64,000 nucleotides of DNA from Nocardioides antri (GCF_008373765.1 NZ_VUJW01000001.1:682189-746188), one strand, 5' to 3'. Shown: positions 54,291-63,138, numbered from the stretch's first letter. Notes: a model not told the origin generated them from the sequence alone. Numbers and translations: made by a program.

Positions 54291-55814
54291 GTGGCGGAAT
54301 ACGTGGGGGCCATCGACCAGGGCACGACGAGCACCAGGTTCATGGTGTTCGACCATGCGGGCGCCGAGGTCGTGCGCCACCAGCTCGAGCACGAGCAGGT
54401 CCTGCCGCGGGCAGGCTGGGTCGAGCACAACCCGGTCGAGATCTGGGAGCGGACGTCGGCCGTCGTGCAGACCGCGCTCGGCAAGGCCCGGCTCGGCGCC
54501 GATGACCTGGCGGCGGTCGGGATCACGAACCAGCGGGAGACCACCTTCGTCTGGGACCGGCGCACGGGCCGCCCGCTCCACAACGCGATCGTGTGGCAGG
54601 ACACCCGCACCGACGGCATCGCCGCGGCCCTCGACCGGGACGGGCGAGGCGACGTGATCCGGCACCGGGCGGGACTGCCCCCGGCGACGTACTTCGCCGG
54701 CGGGAAGCTGCAGTGGATCCTCGAGAACGTCGACGGCGTGCGGGAGGCCGCCGAGCGCGGCGATGCACTGTTCGGTACGGCGGACACCTGGCTGCTGTGG
54801 CACCTCACGGGTGGCCCGGACGGCGGGGTCCACGTCACCGACGTCACCAACGCCAGCCGCACCATGCTGATGGACCTCGAGACCCTAGACTGGGACGACG
54901 AGCTGCTCGGGTTCTTCGGCGTCCCGCGGGCGATGCTGCCCGTCATCCGGGAGTCGTCGGCCGCGGCGTCCGGCGGCCCGTTCGGCGTGACGCGCAGGAC
55001 CGGCCCGTTTGGCGGCGAGGTGCCGCTCACCGGCATCCTCGGCGACCAGCAGGCCGCCACCGTCGGCCAGGTCTGCTTCGCACCCGGCGAGGCCAAGAAC
55101 ACCTACGGCACCGGCAACTTCATGCTGCTCAACACCGGCACCGAGATCGTGCGGTCGAAGGCGGGGCTGCTCACGACGCCGGCCTACCGGCTCGGCGACG
55201 AGCCCTGCGTCTACGCGCTCGAGGGCTCGATCGCCGTCACCGGCTCCGCCGTGCAGTGGCTGCGCGACCAGCTCGGCATCATCAGCGGAGCGGCCGAGTC
55301 CGAGGCGCTGGCCCGCCAGGTCGAGGACAACGGCGGCGTCTACTTCGTGCCGGCGTTCTCGGGCCTGTTCGCGCCGTACTGGCGCTCCGACGCCCGCGGC
55401 GCCATCGTCGGCCTGTCCCGCTTCAACACCAACGCCCACCTGGCGCGGGCGACCCTTGAGGCCATCTGCTACCAGTCCCGTGACGTCGTCGAGGCGATGT
55501 GCCAGGACTCGGGTGTCGAGCTGGAGGTGCTCAAGGTCGACGGGGGAGTGACCGCCAACCAGCTGTGCATGCAGATCCAGGCCGACGTGCTGGGCGTGCC
55601 CGTCAGCCGGCCGGTCGTCCCGGAGACGACGGCGCTCGGCGCGGCGTACGCTGCCGGCCTCTCCGTCGGGTTCTGGTCCAGCACCGACGAGCTGCGGCAG
55701 AACTGGCGCGAGGACACCCGCTGGGAGCCCCAGTGGGACGAGGACCGTCGAGCCGACGGCTACGCCCGCTGGCAGAAGGCCGTGCAGCGCACGCTCGACT
55801 GGGTCGAGGTGTGA
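54291..55814 (+). CDS. glpK: Glycerol kinase
   Basis: It phosphorylates glycerol to glycerol 3-phosphate. It has 507 aa. Motifs of the FGGY family: [19 protein letters not shown] at the start, [33 protein letters not shown] with [34 protein letters not shown] and [17 protein letters not shown]. It starts with GTG ([14 protein letters not shown]). It lies 13 bp before glpD, forming a glycerol catabolic operon. Confidence 0.97.
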   Translation: MAEYVGAIDQGTTSTRFMVFDHAGAEVVRHQLEHEQVLPRAGWVEHNPVEIWERTSAVVQTALGKARLGADDLAAVGITNQRETTFVWDRRTGRPLHNAIVWQDTRTDGIAAALDRDGRGDVIRHRAGLPPATYFAGGKLQWILENVDGVREAAERGDALFGTADTWLLWHLTGGPDGGVHVTDVTNASRTMLMDLETLDWDDELLGFFGVPRAMLPVIRESSAAASGGPFGVTRRTGPFGGEVPLTGILGDQQAATVGQVCFAPGEAKNTYGTGNFMLLNTGTEIVRSKAGLLTTPAYRLGDEPCVYALEGSIAVTGSAVQWLRDQLGIISGAAESEALARQVEDNGGVYFVPAFSGLFAPYWRSDARGAIVGLSRFNTNAHLARATLEAICYQSRDVVEAMCQDSGVELEVLKVDGGVTANQLCMQIQADVLGVPVSRPVVPETTALGAAYAAGLSVGFWSSTDELRQNWREDTRWEPQWDEDRRADGYARWQKAVQRTLDWVEV

Positions 55815-55827
55815 TGAGGGAGCCCCG

Positions 55828-57582
55828 ATGACGCCCGCCGCCCTGTCGCCCCGCGCCCGCGCCGCGGCGCTCAAGCGCCTCGAGAGCCAGCAGTTCGACG
55901 TGCTCGTGATCGGCGCCGGCGTCGTCGGCTCGGGGTGCGCCCTCGACGCCGCGACCCGTGGCCTCAAGGTCGGCCTGGTCGAGGCCCGCGACTTCGCCTC
56001 CGGCACGTCGAGCCGCAGCTCCAAGCTGATCCACGGCGGGCTGCGCTACCTGGAGATGCTCGACTTCCGGCTGGTGGCCGAGGCGCTCAAGGAGCGGGGC
56101 CTGCTCATGCAGCGGCTGGCGCCGCACCTGGTCCGTCCGGTGCCCTTCCTCTACCCGCTGACCGGTCGCGGCTGGGAGCGCTGGTACGCCGGCTCCGGCG
56201 TCGCGCTCTACGACGCGCTGGCCAAGACGAGCGGCTACGGCGACGGCACGCCGGTGCATCGGCACCTGACCCGGCACGGCGCTCGCAAGGCCTTCCCGTC
56301 GCTGCGCAAGGACGCCCTGGTCGGCGCGATCAAGTACTACGACGCGCAGGTCGACGACGCGCGCCACACCATGTTCCTCGCGCGGACCGCGGCGACCTAC
56401 GGCGCCGCGGTCGCGAGCCGAACCCGTGTGATCGGCCTGATCAAGGAGAGCGAGCGGGTCGTCGGCGCCGAGGTGATCGACCTCGAGACCGGCCACCGGT
56501 TCGAGATCCGCGCGTCCCAGGTCATCAACGCGACGGGCATCTGGACCGACGAGACCCAGGCGATGGCCCGCGAGCGCGGCCAGTTCCAGGTGCGGGCGAG
56601 CAAGGGCATCCATCTCGTCGTACCCCGCGACCGCGTCCGCGGCGAGACCGGCCTGATCCTGCGCACGGAGAAGTCGGTGCTGTTCGTCATCCCGTGGAAG
56701 CGGCACTGGATCATCGGCACCACGGACACCGACTGGGCGCTCTCGAAGGACCACCCGGCGGCGAGCTCGAGCGACATCGACTACCTGCTCGAGCACGTCA
56801 ACGCAGTGCTCGAGGTGCCGCTGACCCGCGACGACGTCGAGGGCGTGTACGCCGGCCTCCGGCCGCTCCTGGCGGGCGAGGACGCGGCCACGTCGAAGCT
56901 GTCGCGCGAGCACGCCGTCGCGCACTCCGTGCCGGGCCTGGTGGTGATCGCCGGCGGCAAGTACACGACCTACCGGGTGATGGCGGCCGACGCGGTCGAC
57001 GAGGCCGTGCGGGGCCTGGAGATCTCGGAGGGGAAGACGGTGGGGCCGTGCGTGACGGAGCAGATCCCGCTCGTCGGCGCCGACGGCTACCAGGCGCTGT
57101 GGAACCAGCGCCGCACGCTGGCAGCCCAGTCCGGGCTGGCGATCAACCGGATCGAGCACCTGCTGGAGCGCTACGGCTCACTGGTGCTGGAGGTGCTCGA
57201 CCTGGTCGCCGCCGAGCCCGACCTCGCCGATCCGCTGCCGGGCGCCGAGGACTACCTCAAGGCCGAGGCGGTGTACGCCGTCACCCACGAGGGCGCCCGC
57301 CACCTCGACGACGTGCTCACCCGCCGTACGCGGATCTCGATCGAGACGTTCGACCGCGGCGTCGCTGCCGCTCCGTGCGTCGCGGACCTCGCCCGCGGCT
57401 ACCTCGGCTGGGACTCCGCGCAGCACGGCCGCGAGCTGGAGCACTACCTCAAGCGGGTCGAGGCCGAGCGCGAGAGCCAGCGGCAGCCGGACGACCACAC
57501 CGCCGACGCCGCCCGGAAGGGCGCGCCCGACGTGGTGCCCGTCTCCCACGTGGCGGAGAGCATCGAGGGCGTCGTCGACTGA
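55828..57582 (+). CDS. glpD: Glycerol-3-phosphate dehydrogenase (FAD-dependent)
   Basis: It oxidises glycerol 3-phosphate to dihydroxyacetone phosphate and passes electrons to the respiratory chain. It has 584 aa. The FAD motif DVLVIGAGVVGSGCALDAAT is near residue 28, followed by EARDFASGTSSRSSKLIHGG and LRYLEM. RASKGIHLVVPRDR, GTTDTDW and GGKYTTYRVMA belong to the family core, and the C-terminal alpha domain is present. Together with glpK and tpiA it feeds glycerol carbon to glycolysis. The 3' end is 10 bp from the convergent secreted protein gene. Confidence 0.96.
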   Translation: MTPAALSPRARAAALKRLESQQFDVLVIGAGVVGSGCALDAATRGLKVGLVEARDFASGTSSRSSKLIHGGLRYLEMLDFRLVAEALKERGLLMQRLAPHLVRPVPFLYPLTGRGWERWYAGSGVALYDALAKTSGYGDGTPVHRHLTRHGARKAFPSLRKDALVGAIKYYDAQVDDARHTMFLARTAATYGAAVASRTRVIGLIKESERVVGAEVIDLETGHRFEIRASQVINATGIWTDETQAMARERGQFQVRASKGIHLVVPRDRVRGETGLILRTEKSVLFVIPWKRHWIIGTTDTDWALSKDHPAASSSDIDYLLEHVNAVLEVPLTRDDVEGVYAGLRPLLAGEDAATSKLSREHAVAHSVPGLVVIAGGKYTTYRVMAADAVDEAVRGLEISEGKTVGPCVTEQIPLVGADGYQALWNQRRTLAAQSGLAINRIEHLLERYGSLVLEVLDLVAAEPDLADPLPGAEDYLKAEAVYAVTHEGARHLDDVLTRRTRISIETFDRGVAAAPCVADLARGYLGWDSAQHGRELEHYLKRVEAERESQRQPDDHTADAARKGAPDVVPVSHVAESIEGVVD

Positions 57583-57592
57583 TCGGGGGTGC

Positions 57593-59551
57593 CTACGGCG
57601 TCGCGGCGACGAGGTCGCCGGCCAGGGGCGCGGTCTGCCCCCGGACCACCGCGACCGGGTCGGCGTCGCGCACCTGCGGGTTCGTCCGGGTGGGTGAGTC
57701 GGCGTCGTAGTAGAGCCCGGTCGCCGCGCCGCTGCACGCGCGCGTGACGAGCACGAGGTACGACGCCGTGCTGAGCCCGCCGACCGCGAAGTAACCCTCA
57801 GCGTCGGTCACCGTCCGGCGGACCGCGAGCGCGTTGTCCGGCGCGCGCGCCCGGAGCTGGCAGCCGACGACGGGGTCGCCGGACCCGTCCAGCAGCCGGC
57901 CGGTGATCGTGCCGCCCGGGTCGAGGGTGGCGCTGATGCCGCTGACGATGGCGGCGTCGACCGGCACCGGGGTCGCGCCGGCGAGCCCGCCGCCGTCGCC
58001 CCGGTTGCGCCACCACTCAGCGGCCAGGGATGACGCCGCCGTCTCCCGGTGGAAGCCGACGAAGTAGCTGCCGGACGGGATCTCCCGGAAGCGGTAGTAG
58101 CCGTTCGCGTCGGTCGTCCGCGTGGTCGCCAGCCGGCCGGACGGCATGTACAGGTCCACCCGGACCGGCTCGGTCGCGCCGTTGACGCGACCGCGGATCT
58201 CGCCCGCCTGGCCGGTGGCGATGTCGATCCCCGTCGTCGTCGCTCCGGCGATCACCTCGAACGGCTCGCCGCCCTGCGGCGTCGGGCTGCCGCCGTTGCA
58301 GGTGTGCGGGAACGCGGGCACGAACTCGGGCTCCTGGTGGTTGACGCACACCACGTAGGTCCCGGTGGGGAGCGAGCCGACCGCATAGGTCCAGTCGTTC
58401 CCGACGCCCACGGGGACGGACTCACCGGTCGCGACCGCCTCCCAGTCGTCGCCAACCCGTCGCCACGCCGTCACGTTGGGGTAGCCCTGGGCGCCGAGGT
58501 ACATCTCGGGCAGCGTGCCCTCGACGAATCCGGCGGGTCCCGGTGCGAGGTCGATGCCGGTCCGCTGCTGGCTCGTCGCGAGCACGATGTCCCTGGCCTC
58601 CGCCGGTTGGGAGCCGTGGCGCCAGCAGGCGGTGACGACGTCGTACCCGGACGCGCACACGCGGTAGGTGTCAGCGTCCAGGCCGGCGATCCGGTATCCG
58701 CCGTCGCCGCCGACATCGTCAGCGGCGGTGTACTGCCACCGGTCGGCCTGCCGCCGGTAGGCAACGACACTCACGTATCCCGTCGATGCCGGTGGGCGGG
58801 TGACGCTCCCGGAGATCGTGGCGCGCCGGGCGACGCGGAAGTAGATGGCGGACGTCGTGTCTGGGTCGACTGTCACCTCCTGGGCGTCGTCCAGGGAGGC
58901 GACATCCTCCCAGCACTCCGGGAGGAACTCCCGCGGCACGTCAAGGAGGCAGAACCGGTACGTGCCGGGGTCGAGGTCGGGTACGACGAAGGTGCCGTCG
59001 GCCAGGCTCTGCTCGCCGCCGCGCCACTGCCAGGTCCCGTCCGGCATCCGCCGGTACGGCGCGACGTACGCCGACACGCCGGCCCCGCCGGCACCGACGA
59101 CACGACCGCGCAGGCGGGCCTCCAGGGGGAGCGAGGGCGTGACCGTCGTCGTACCGCCCTCGGCGAGGACGATGTCGGTGGCGCCCCAGACGTCGTAGCC
59201 GCCTGACCAGCAGCGCTGTCCCACGTCCTCCCACCACATCTCGTCCGGTGCCCGGAAGCACGCCCGGTACGTGCCGGTGGGCAGCGCGAGCGAGAACTCG
59301 CCGGGCGGCAGTGCGGTGCTGCTCTGCCACACGGTCTGGGACGCCGCGAGGCGCCAGCGGTCCGGACCGTCGGCCTCGTAGACCTCGACCATGAACGACC
59401 CGTACGGGGTCCCGTCGGGTCCGCTCACGATGCCGTTGAGGGTGCCGGTTGCGGCTGTCGCGGACGTGCCGGTGAGGAGAGTGACGATCAGCGCCAGCAC
59501 GAGAGCAACGCCCGAGATCGGCGCCCGTCCGGCCCGGGGGCGGCGGGGCAT
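57593..59551 (-). CDS. Secreted protein of tandem carboxypeptidase-regulatory-like (beta-sandwich) repeats
   Basis: A 652-aa protein with a signal peptide (ISGVALVLALIVTLLTGTSA, cut near ATA-AT). It consists of six or so repeats of about 90-100 residues, each with G..V/G..D..Y..A-D-G-x-F/Y (for example GTYRACFRAPDEMWWEDVGQ, GTYRFCLLDVP, DTYRVCASGYDV, GTYVVCVNHQEP, GSYFVGFHRE, ASYLVLVTRACSG) and usually a Cys near a following Cys-Trp. This resembles CarboxypepD_reg/SpaA-like repeats. No membrane anchor or sorting signal is seen. A binding or structural role is likely; no enzymatic domain is present. Confidence 0.78.
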   Translation of the reverse strand: MPRRPRAGRAPISGVALVLALIVTLLTGTSATAATGTLNGIVSGPDGTPYGSFMVEVYEADGPDRWRLAASQTVWQSSTALPPGEFSLALPTGTYRACFRAPDEMWWEDVGQRCWSGGYDVWGATDIVLAEGGTTTVTPSLPLEARLRGRVVGAGGAGVSAYVAPYRRMPDGTWQWRGGEQSLADGTFVVPDLDPGTYRFCLLDVPREFLPECWEDVASLDDAQEVTVDPDTTSAIYFRVARRATISGSVTRPPASTGYVSVVAYRRQADRWQYTAADDVGGDGGYRIAGLDADTYRVCASGYDVVTACWRHGSQPAEARDIVLATSQQRTGIDLAPGPAGFVEGTLPEMYLGAQGYPNVTAWRRVGDDWEAVATGESVPVGVGNDWTYAVGSLPTGTYVVCVNHQEPEFVPAFPHTCNGGSPTPQGGEPFEVIAGATTTGIDIATGQAGEIRGRVNGATEPVRVDLYMPSGRLATTRTTDANGYYRFREIPSGSYFVGFHRETAASSLAAEWWRNRGDGGGLAGATPVPVDAAIVSGISATLDPGGTITGRLLDGSGDPVVGCQLRARAPDNALAVRRTVTDAEGYFAVGGLSTASYLVLVTRACSGAATGLYYDADSPTRTNPQVRDADPVAVVRGQTAPLAGDLVAATP

Positions 59552-59580
59552 TGCGACACAGTACGCCCTAACCTCGCAGC
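59552..59580. promoter_or_regulatory. 29-bp divergent leaderless promoter region
   Basis: Only 29 bp separate the ATG at 59551 (minus) and the ATG at 59581 (plus). TACTGT (minus strand, 59558-59563) is 6 bases before the minus start; TAACCT (59569-59574) is 6 bases before the plus start. The two -10 boxes are 5 bp apart, so the promoters cannot easily be used together. Confidence 0.6.
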
Positions 59581-60348
59581 ATGGATCTTGATCTTCGCGA
59601 CCGCGTCTTCATCGTCACCGGTGGGACGCGCGGGCTCGGAAGGGCGACGGCGGAGACGCTCGCGGCCGAGGGGGCCCGCGTCGTCGTCTCGGGTCGCTCG
59701 CAGGCCAACGTCGACTCGGCGGTCGCCGCGCTGGACGTGGTGGGGGAGAACCGCGCGGTCGGTGTCGCGACCGACAACGCGGACCCGGCGACCCCGGGAA
59801 GGCTGATCGCGGCTGCGCAGGACCGGTGGGGCCGGCTCGACGGCGCGCTGATCAGCGTCGGCGGCCCGCCCCCCGGCACGCTCGGCGCGATCACCGACGA
59901 GCAGTGGACCGAGTCCTTCTCGTCGGTGTTCCTCGGCGGGGTGCGGCTCGCCCGCGAGATCGGCGCGGTGCTCGGCGAGGACGGGGCGATCGCGATGGTG
60001 CTCTCCACCAGCGTACGGGAGCCGGCGGCGGGTCTCACCGTCTCCAACGGCCTGCGGCCGGGACTTGCGATGGTCGCCAAGGACCTGGCCGACGAGCTCG
60101 GTCCGCGCGGCGTGCGCGTCAACGGGCTGCTGCCCGGCCGCGTGAGCACCGAGCGGGTCGCCGAGCTGGACGAGGCGACCGGCGACGCCGATGCCGCGCG
60201 TCACCGTTGGCGGGAGCGGATCCCGCTACGGAGGTACGGCGCGCCTGCCGAGTTCGGCCGGGTCGCGGCGTTCCTGCTGTCGCCGGCGGCGTCGTTCGTC
60301 ACCGGCACGATGGTGCCCGTCGACGGGGGCATGACCCGCTCATTCTGA
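59581..60348 (+). CDS. Short-chain dehydrogenase/reductase
   Basis: A 255-aa SDR: IVTGGTRGLGRATAETLAAE at the N-terminus, then RSQANVDSAV, SVGGPPPGT in place of the usual NNAG, LSTSVREPAAGLTVSNGLRP and the C-terminal FLLSPAASFVTGTMVPVDGG. The catalytic Tyr of the YxxxK motif is not evident at the usual place (SNGLRPGLAMVAKDLADEL keeps a Lys but has no YxxxK), so activity may differ from classical SDRs. Its 3' end overlaps the convergent SURF1 gene by 9 bp. Confidence 0.83.
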   Translation: MDLDLRDRVFIVTGGTRGLGRATAETLAAEGARVVVSGRSQANVDSAVAALDVVGENRAVGVATDNADPATPGRLIAAAQDRWGRLDGALISVGGPPPGTLGAITDEQWTESFSSVFLGGVRLAREIGAVLGEDGAIAMVLSTSVREPAAGLTVSNGLRPGLAMVAKDLADELGPRGVRVNGLLPGRVSTERVAELDEATGDADAARHRWRERIPLRRYGAPAEFGRVAAFLLSPAASFVTGTMVPVDGGMTRSF

Positions 60349-61128
60349 CGCGGTCTCGCGTCGGCGTCGCTCGCCGCGCGGGCCGTGCTTCCGCTCGTCC
60401 CAGGCGAGGTAGCCGAAGCCGCCGAGGGCGAGCACGCCGAAGAACCACCACTGGAGCCCGTAGAAGAAGTGCGGGCCCTCGTCGGTGTCGGGCTCCTCGG
60501 GGCGCTCGAGCGACTCCGCCGGCTCCGGCTCCTCGGACAGGAGCTCCACGAACCCGCCGTACACCTCGCGGTCGAGCGCCTGGCCGACCGCCTCGCTCGA
60601 GATCGCGCGCATCCCGCCGTCCGAGACCTCGGTGCTCTCGCCCTCGCCGTCGGCGCGCACCCAGCCGGTGATGGTCACCTCGCCGGCCGGCGGCTCCGGC
60701 ACAAGGTCGATCGGCTCGACGCCCGGGTCGCCCTCCGGCATCCAGCCGCGGTCGACGACCAACGTGGTGCCGTCCGCCGTCACCAGCGGGACGACCACCT
60801 GCATCCCGGGGGCGCCGTCGCGGGTGCGGTAGCGGACCAGGAGGGTGTCCTCGGCGGCGTACGTGCCCGTTGCCTCGACCACGGTGTACTCCTCGTCCGC
60901 GGCGACCGGCTCGCCGACCGCGAGCACCTCGTCGACGGGCACCGGGTCGTCGTGCGCGTTCGCCTCGATCACGGCGTTGCGGTCGCGGCGGTCGTCGAGG
61001 CGGCCGAACTGCCACTCGCCGAGCCACCAGGTGCCGATTCCGAGGAGAACGACCGTCAGGAAGAAGAGGAACCAGCGGCGGCTGAGCAGGAACTGCCATG
61101 ACCCCAGCCACTCACGCACGGGCACCAC
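60340..61128 (-). CDS. SURF1-family cytochrome oxidase assembly protein
   Basis: A 262-aa membrane protein with helices near residues 17-40 and 225-245 and a large outer loop, the SURF1 layout. RRWFLFFLTVVLLGIGTWWL and GEWQFGRLDDRRDRN near the start, VVVDRGWMPEGD and FFYGLQWWFFGVLAL in the last part are the family marks. SURF1 helps insert heme a into subunit I of aa3 oxidase, so it works with ctaA/ctaB of this window. GTG starts at 61128, 61125 and 61119 are possible. It is divergent from moaA. Confidence 0.9.
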   Translation of the reverse strand: MVPVREWLGSWQFLLSRRWFLFFLTVVLLGIGTWWLGEWQFGRLDDRRDRNAVIEANAHDDPVPVDEVLAVGEPVAADEEYTVVEATGTYAAEDTLLVRYRTRDGAPGMQVVVPLVTADGTTLVVDRGWMPEGDPGVEPIDLVPEPPAGEVTITGWVRADGEGESTEVSDGGMRAISSEAVGQALDREVYGGFVELLSEEPEPAESLERPEEPDTDEGPHFFYGLQWWFFGVLALGGFGYLAWDERKHGPRGERRRRETASE

Positions 61129-61152
61129 GGTAGTGCTGTCAGGGGTTGCGCC

Positions 61153-61158
61153 TATCCT
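61153..61158 (+). promoter_or_regulatory. -10 box for leaderless moaA
   Basis: TATCCT ends 7 bases before the moaA GTG at 61166. The sequence GGGAGG between them resembles a Shine-Dalgarno but is too close to the start codon to work well. Confidence 0.45.
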
Positions 61159-61165
61159 TGGGAGG

Positions 61166-62158
61166 GTGCAGCCGCTCGTGGACCGTTATGGTCGGGTGGC
61201 GACAGACCTCCGGGTGTCGCTGACCGACCGCTGCAACCTGCGCTGTACCTACTGCATGCCGGCCGAGGGGCTCGACTGGCTGCCGGGCGACGACCAGCTC
61301 ACCGACGACGAGGTGGTGCGGCTGATCGCGATCGCCGTGGAGCGGCTCGGCGTCCGCGAGGTGCGCTTCACCGGTGGTGAGCCGCTCGTGCGCCGCGGCC
61401 TGGTCGACATCGTGCGCCGCACCAGCGCGCTCGACCCCGGCGTCGAGCTCTCGATCACCACCAACGGGATCGGCCTCGCCCGCACGGCGCAGGCGCTGGC
61501 GGACGCCGGGCTCGACCGGGTCAACGTCAGCCTCGACACCGTCCGCCCGACGACCTTCCAGGAGATCACCCGCCGCGACCGGTTCGACGACGTGGTCGCG
61601 GGGCTCGCGGCCGCCGAGGCCGCCGGGCTCGGCCCGGTGAAGGTCAACGCCGTGCTGCTCCGGGGCGTCAACGACGACGAGGCGCCCGAGCTGCTCCGCT
61701 GGTGCCTCGAGCGGGGCTACCAGCTGCGCTTCATCGAGCAGATGCCCCTCGACGCCCAGCACGGCTGGTCGCGCGAGGAGATGGTCACCGCCGACGAGAT
61801 CTTCCGCCACCTGGACCAGGAGTTCGCGCTCACGCCGGCCACCGAGCCCCGGGGGAGTGCCCCGGCGGAGCTGTTCCTCGTCGACGGGGGCCCGGCGACG
61901 GTGGGCGTGATCGCCTCGGTCACCCGGCCGTTCTGCGGCGACTGCGACCGGGTCCGCCTCACCGCCGACGGCCAGGTGCGCAACTGCCTCTTCGCCCGGC
62001 AGGAGTCCGACCTGCGCGCGGCGATGCGCGCCGGCGCCACCGACGAGGAACTCGCCGACCGGTGGCTGGTCGCGATGGCCGGCAAGGCCGCCGGCCACGG
62101 CATCGACGACCCGACCTTCCTGCAGCCCGACCGCCCGATGTCCGCCATCGGCGGCTAG
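61166..62158 (+). CDS. moaA: GTP 3',8-cyclase MoaA (molybdenum cofactor)
   Basis: A radical SAM enzyme that, with MoaC, starts molybdenum cofactor synthesis from GTP. It has 330 aa. The N-terminal cluster motif is Cys23-x3-Cys27-x2-Cys30 (TDRCNLRCTYCMPAEG), RFTGGEPLVRRGL binds SAM, and the C-terminal cluster is in PFCGDCDRVRLTADGQVRNC. The family's C-terminal GG (AIGG) is present. The GTG start gives MQPLVDRYGRVATDLRVSLT. No other moa gene is in the window. Confidence 0.97.
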   Translation: MQPLVDRYGRVATDLRVSLTDRCNLRCTYCMPAEGLDWLPGDDQLTDDEVVRLIAIAVERLGVREVRFTGGEPLVRRGLVDIVRRTSALDPGVELSITTNGIGLARTAQALADAGLDRVNVSLDTVRPTTFQEITRRDRFDDVVAGLAAAEAAGLGPVKVNAVLLRGVNDDEAPELLRWCLERGYQLRFIEQMPLDAQHGWSREEMVTADEIFRHLDQEFALTPATEPRGSAPAELFLVDGGPATVGVIASVTRPFCGDCDRVRLTADGQVRNCLFARQESDLRAAMRAGATDEELADRWLVAMAGKAAGHGIDDPTFLQPDRPMSAIGG

Positions 62159-62174
62159 TGCGGCCTATTGCGGC

Positions 62175-62378
62175 CTAGTGCGGCACCGTGTCCTTCAGGA
62201 ACCCACGGGCGCCGAGGAACGCCTCGAGCGAGTCCTTGTGGTCGTCGCACGCGAGCCAGACCTTGCGCCGGTCGGGCGTGTGGATCCGCGGGTTGTTCCA
62301 GAGCAGCTGCCACGCGGCGCCTGCGCGACAGCCCTTGGCGGAGCAGAGCTCCGGCTCGCTCTGAGGTGCTCCGGTCAC
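62175..62378 (-). CDS. Conserved small actinobacterial protein with Cys/His motif
   Basis: A 67-aa protein. CSAKGCRAGAAWQLLWNNPR then RKVWLACDDHKDSLEAFLGA shows a C-x4-C..C-x2-H arrangement suggestive of a small zinc site. This is a widespread but uncharacterised actinobacterial protein, sometimes named acetone carboxylase without basis in its sequence. The GTG at 62378 overlaps the stop of the DUF3099 gene (GTGA), so the two are translated together. Confidence 0.75.
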   Translation of the reverse strand: MTGAPQSEPELCSAKGCRAGAAWQLLWNNPRIHTPDRRKVWLACDDHKDSLEAFLGARGFLKDTVPH

Positions 62379-62662
62379 TTCGAGCCCAGCTGACGGTCGC
62401 TGCGCCCACCGTCGGTGAGGGGCAGGGCGTCGGTCTTGGAGCTGGCGGCGTTGGCGTTGACGACCGCGACGTAGGGGAGGATCACAGCGGCGGCGATCAG
62501 GATCGGCCAGAGCCACGTGATGCCCGCCATCCCGGCGATCGCAGCGCCGATGAAGCACGCCGTCCGGATCGACATCGAGATGATGTAGCGACGCTGCCGG
62601 CGGGCCAGGTCGGCCTGCGGCGTGGATCCCGCGGTGGTGATCCGGATCGGGGCGTCGGACAT
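62375..62662 (-). CDS. DUF3099-family membrane protein
   Basis: A 95-aa protein with two predicted helices (residues 30-50 and 52-72): RQRRYIISMSIRTACFIGAA and MAGITWLWPILIAAAVILPY. The first 25 residues are soluble. DUF3099 is confined to actinobacteria and has no known role. The start has TAGGCT 6 bases upstream. It shares a transcript with the small Cys/His protein. Confidence 0.85.
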   Translation of the reverse strand: MSDAPIRITTAGSTPQADLARRQRRYIISMSIRTACFIGAAIAGMAGITWLWPILIAAAVILPYVAVVNANAASSKTDALPLTDGGRSDRQLGSK

Positions 62663-62714
62663 ACCTGCAGCCTACGCCGCTCGGGGGCACCCGAGCAGGT
62701 CTAGGCTCACCCCC
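62663..62714. promoter_or_regulatory. Divergent leaderless promoters of DUF3099 gene and dodecin
   Basis: TAGGCT occurs on both strands: minus strand 62669-62674, 6 bases before the ATG at 62662; and plus strand 62702-62707, 7 bases before the ATG at 62715. The same hexamer facing both ways in 52 bp is a clear pair of leaderless promoters. Confidence 0.6.
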
Positions 62715-62927
62715 ATGAGCAACCGCACCTACCGGGTCACCGAGATCGTCGGCACCTCACCTGATGGCATCGACCAGGCCGTCCGCAACGGCATCGAGCG
62801 CGCCGCCATGACGCTGCGCCACCTCGACTGGTTCGAGGTCATCGGGACGCGCGGCCAGATCAAGGACGGCCAGGTCGAGCACTTCCAGGTCACGATGAAG
62901 GTCGGGTTCCGGCTCGAGGACGACTAG
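62715..62927 (+). CDS. Dodecin (flavin-binding storage protein)
   Basis: A 70-aa dodecin, a dodecameric sphere that stores or buffers flavin. MSNRTYRVTEIVGTSPDGID opens the protein, followed by AVRNGIERAAMTLRHLDWFE, with the flavin-stacking Trp39 and the Gln in RGQIKDGQVEHFQVTMKVGF. Length and pattern are those of actinobacterial dodecins. It is followed by a highly structured intergenic region and then fabG. Confidence 0.95.
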   Translation: MSNRTYRVTEIVGTSPDGIDQAVRNGIERAAMTLRHLDWFEVIGTRGQIKDGQVEHFQVTMKVGFRLEDD

Positions 62928-62950
62928 GCGGGGGTTTGTCAGGTCCCGGG

Positions 62951-63045
62951 CCGCGGAATACCCGGTCGACCGGGTACGCCGCGGGTTGTCGGCCTCTGCA
63001 GTAGCGGACAACCCGTGGGATACCCGGTCAACCGGGTATCCCACG
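62951..63045. repeat. Nest of three palindromes between dodecin and fabG
   Basis: Three inverted repeats follow each other. First, a perfect 18-bp palindrome TACCCGGTCGACCGGGTA (62959-62976) flanked by CCGCGG on both sides (62951-62956, 62979-62984). Second, CGGGTTGTC (62982-62990) with GACAACCCG (63007-63015). Third, CGTGGGATACCCGGT (63014-63028) with ACCGGGTATCCCACG (63031-63045), 15-bp arms around CA. TACCCGGTC occurs in both palindromes 1 and 3. Beyond is a tandem ACGCCACCCC. No coding sequence is seen in the 224-bp gap. Confidence 0.75.
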
Positions 63046-63138
63046 CCACCCCACGCCACCCCCTCTTTGTCGAGTCTCCACAAAACCACCGGGCTAAGTT
63101 GCGCGGTGAGCGCAGCGAGCGGCGACCGGTCGGGGCGC

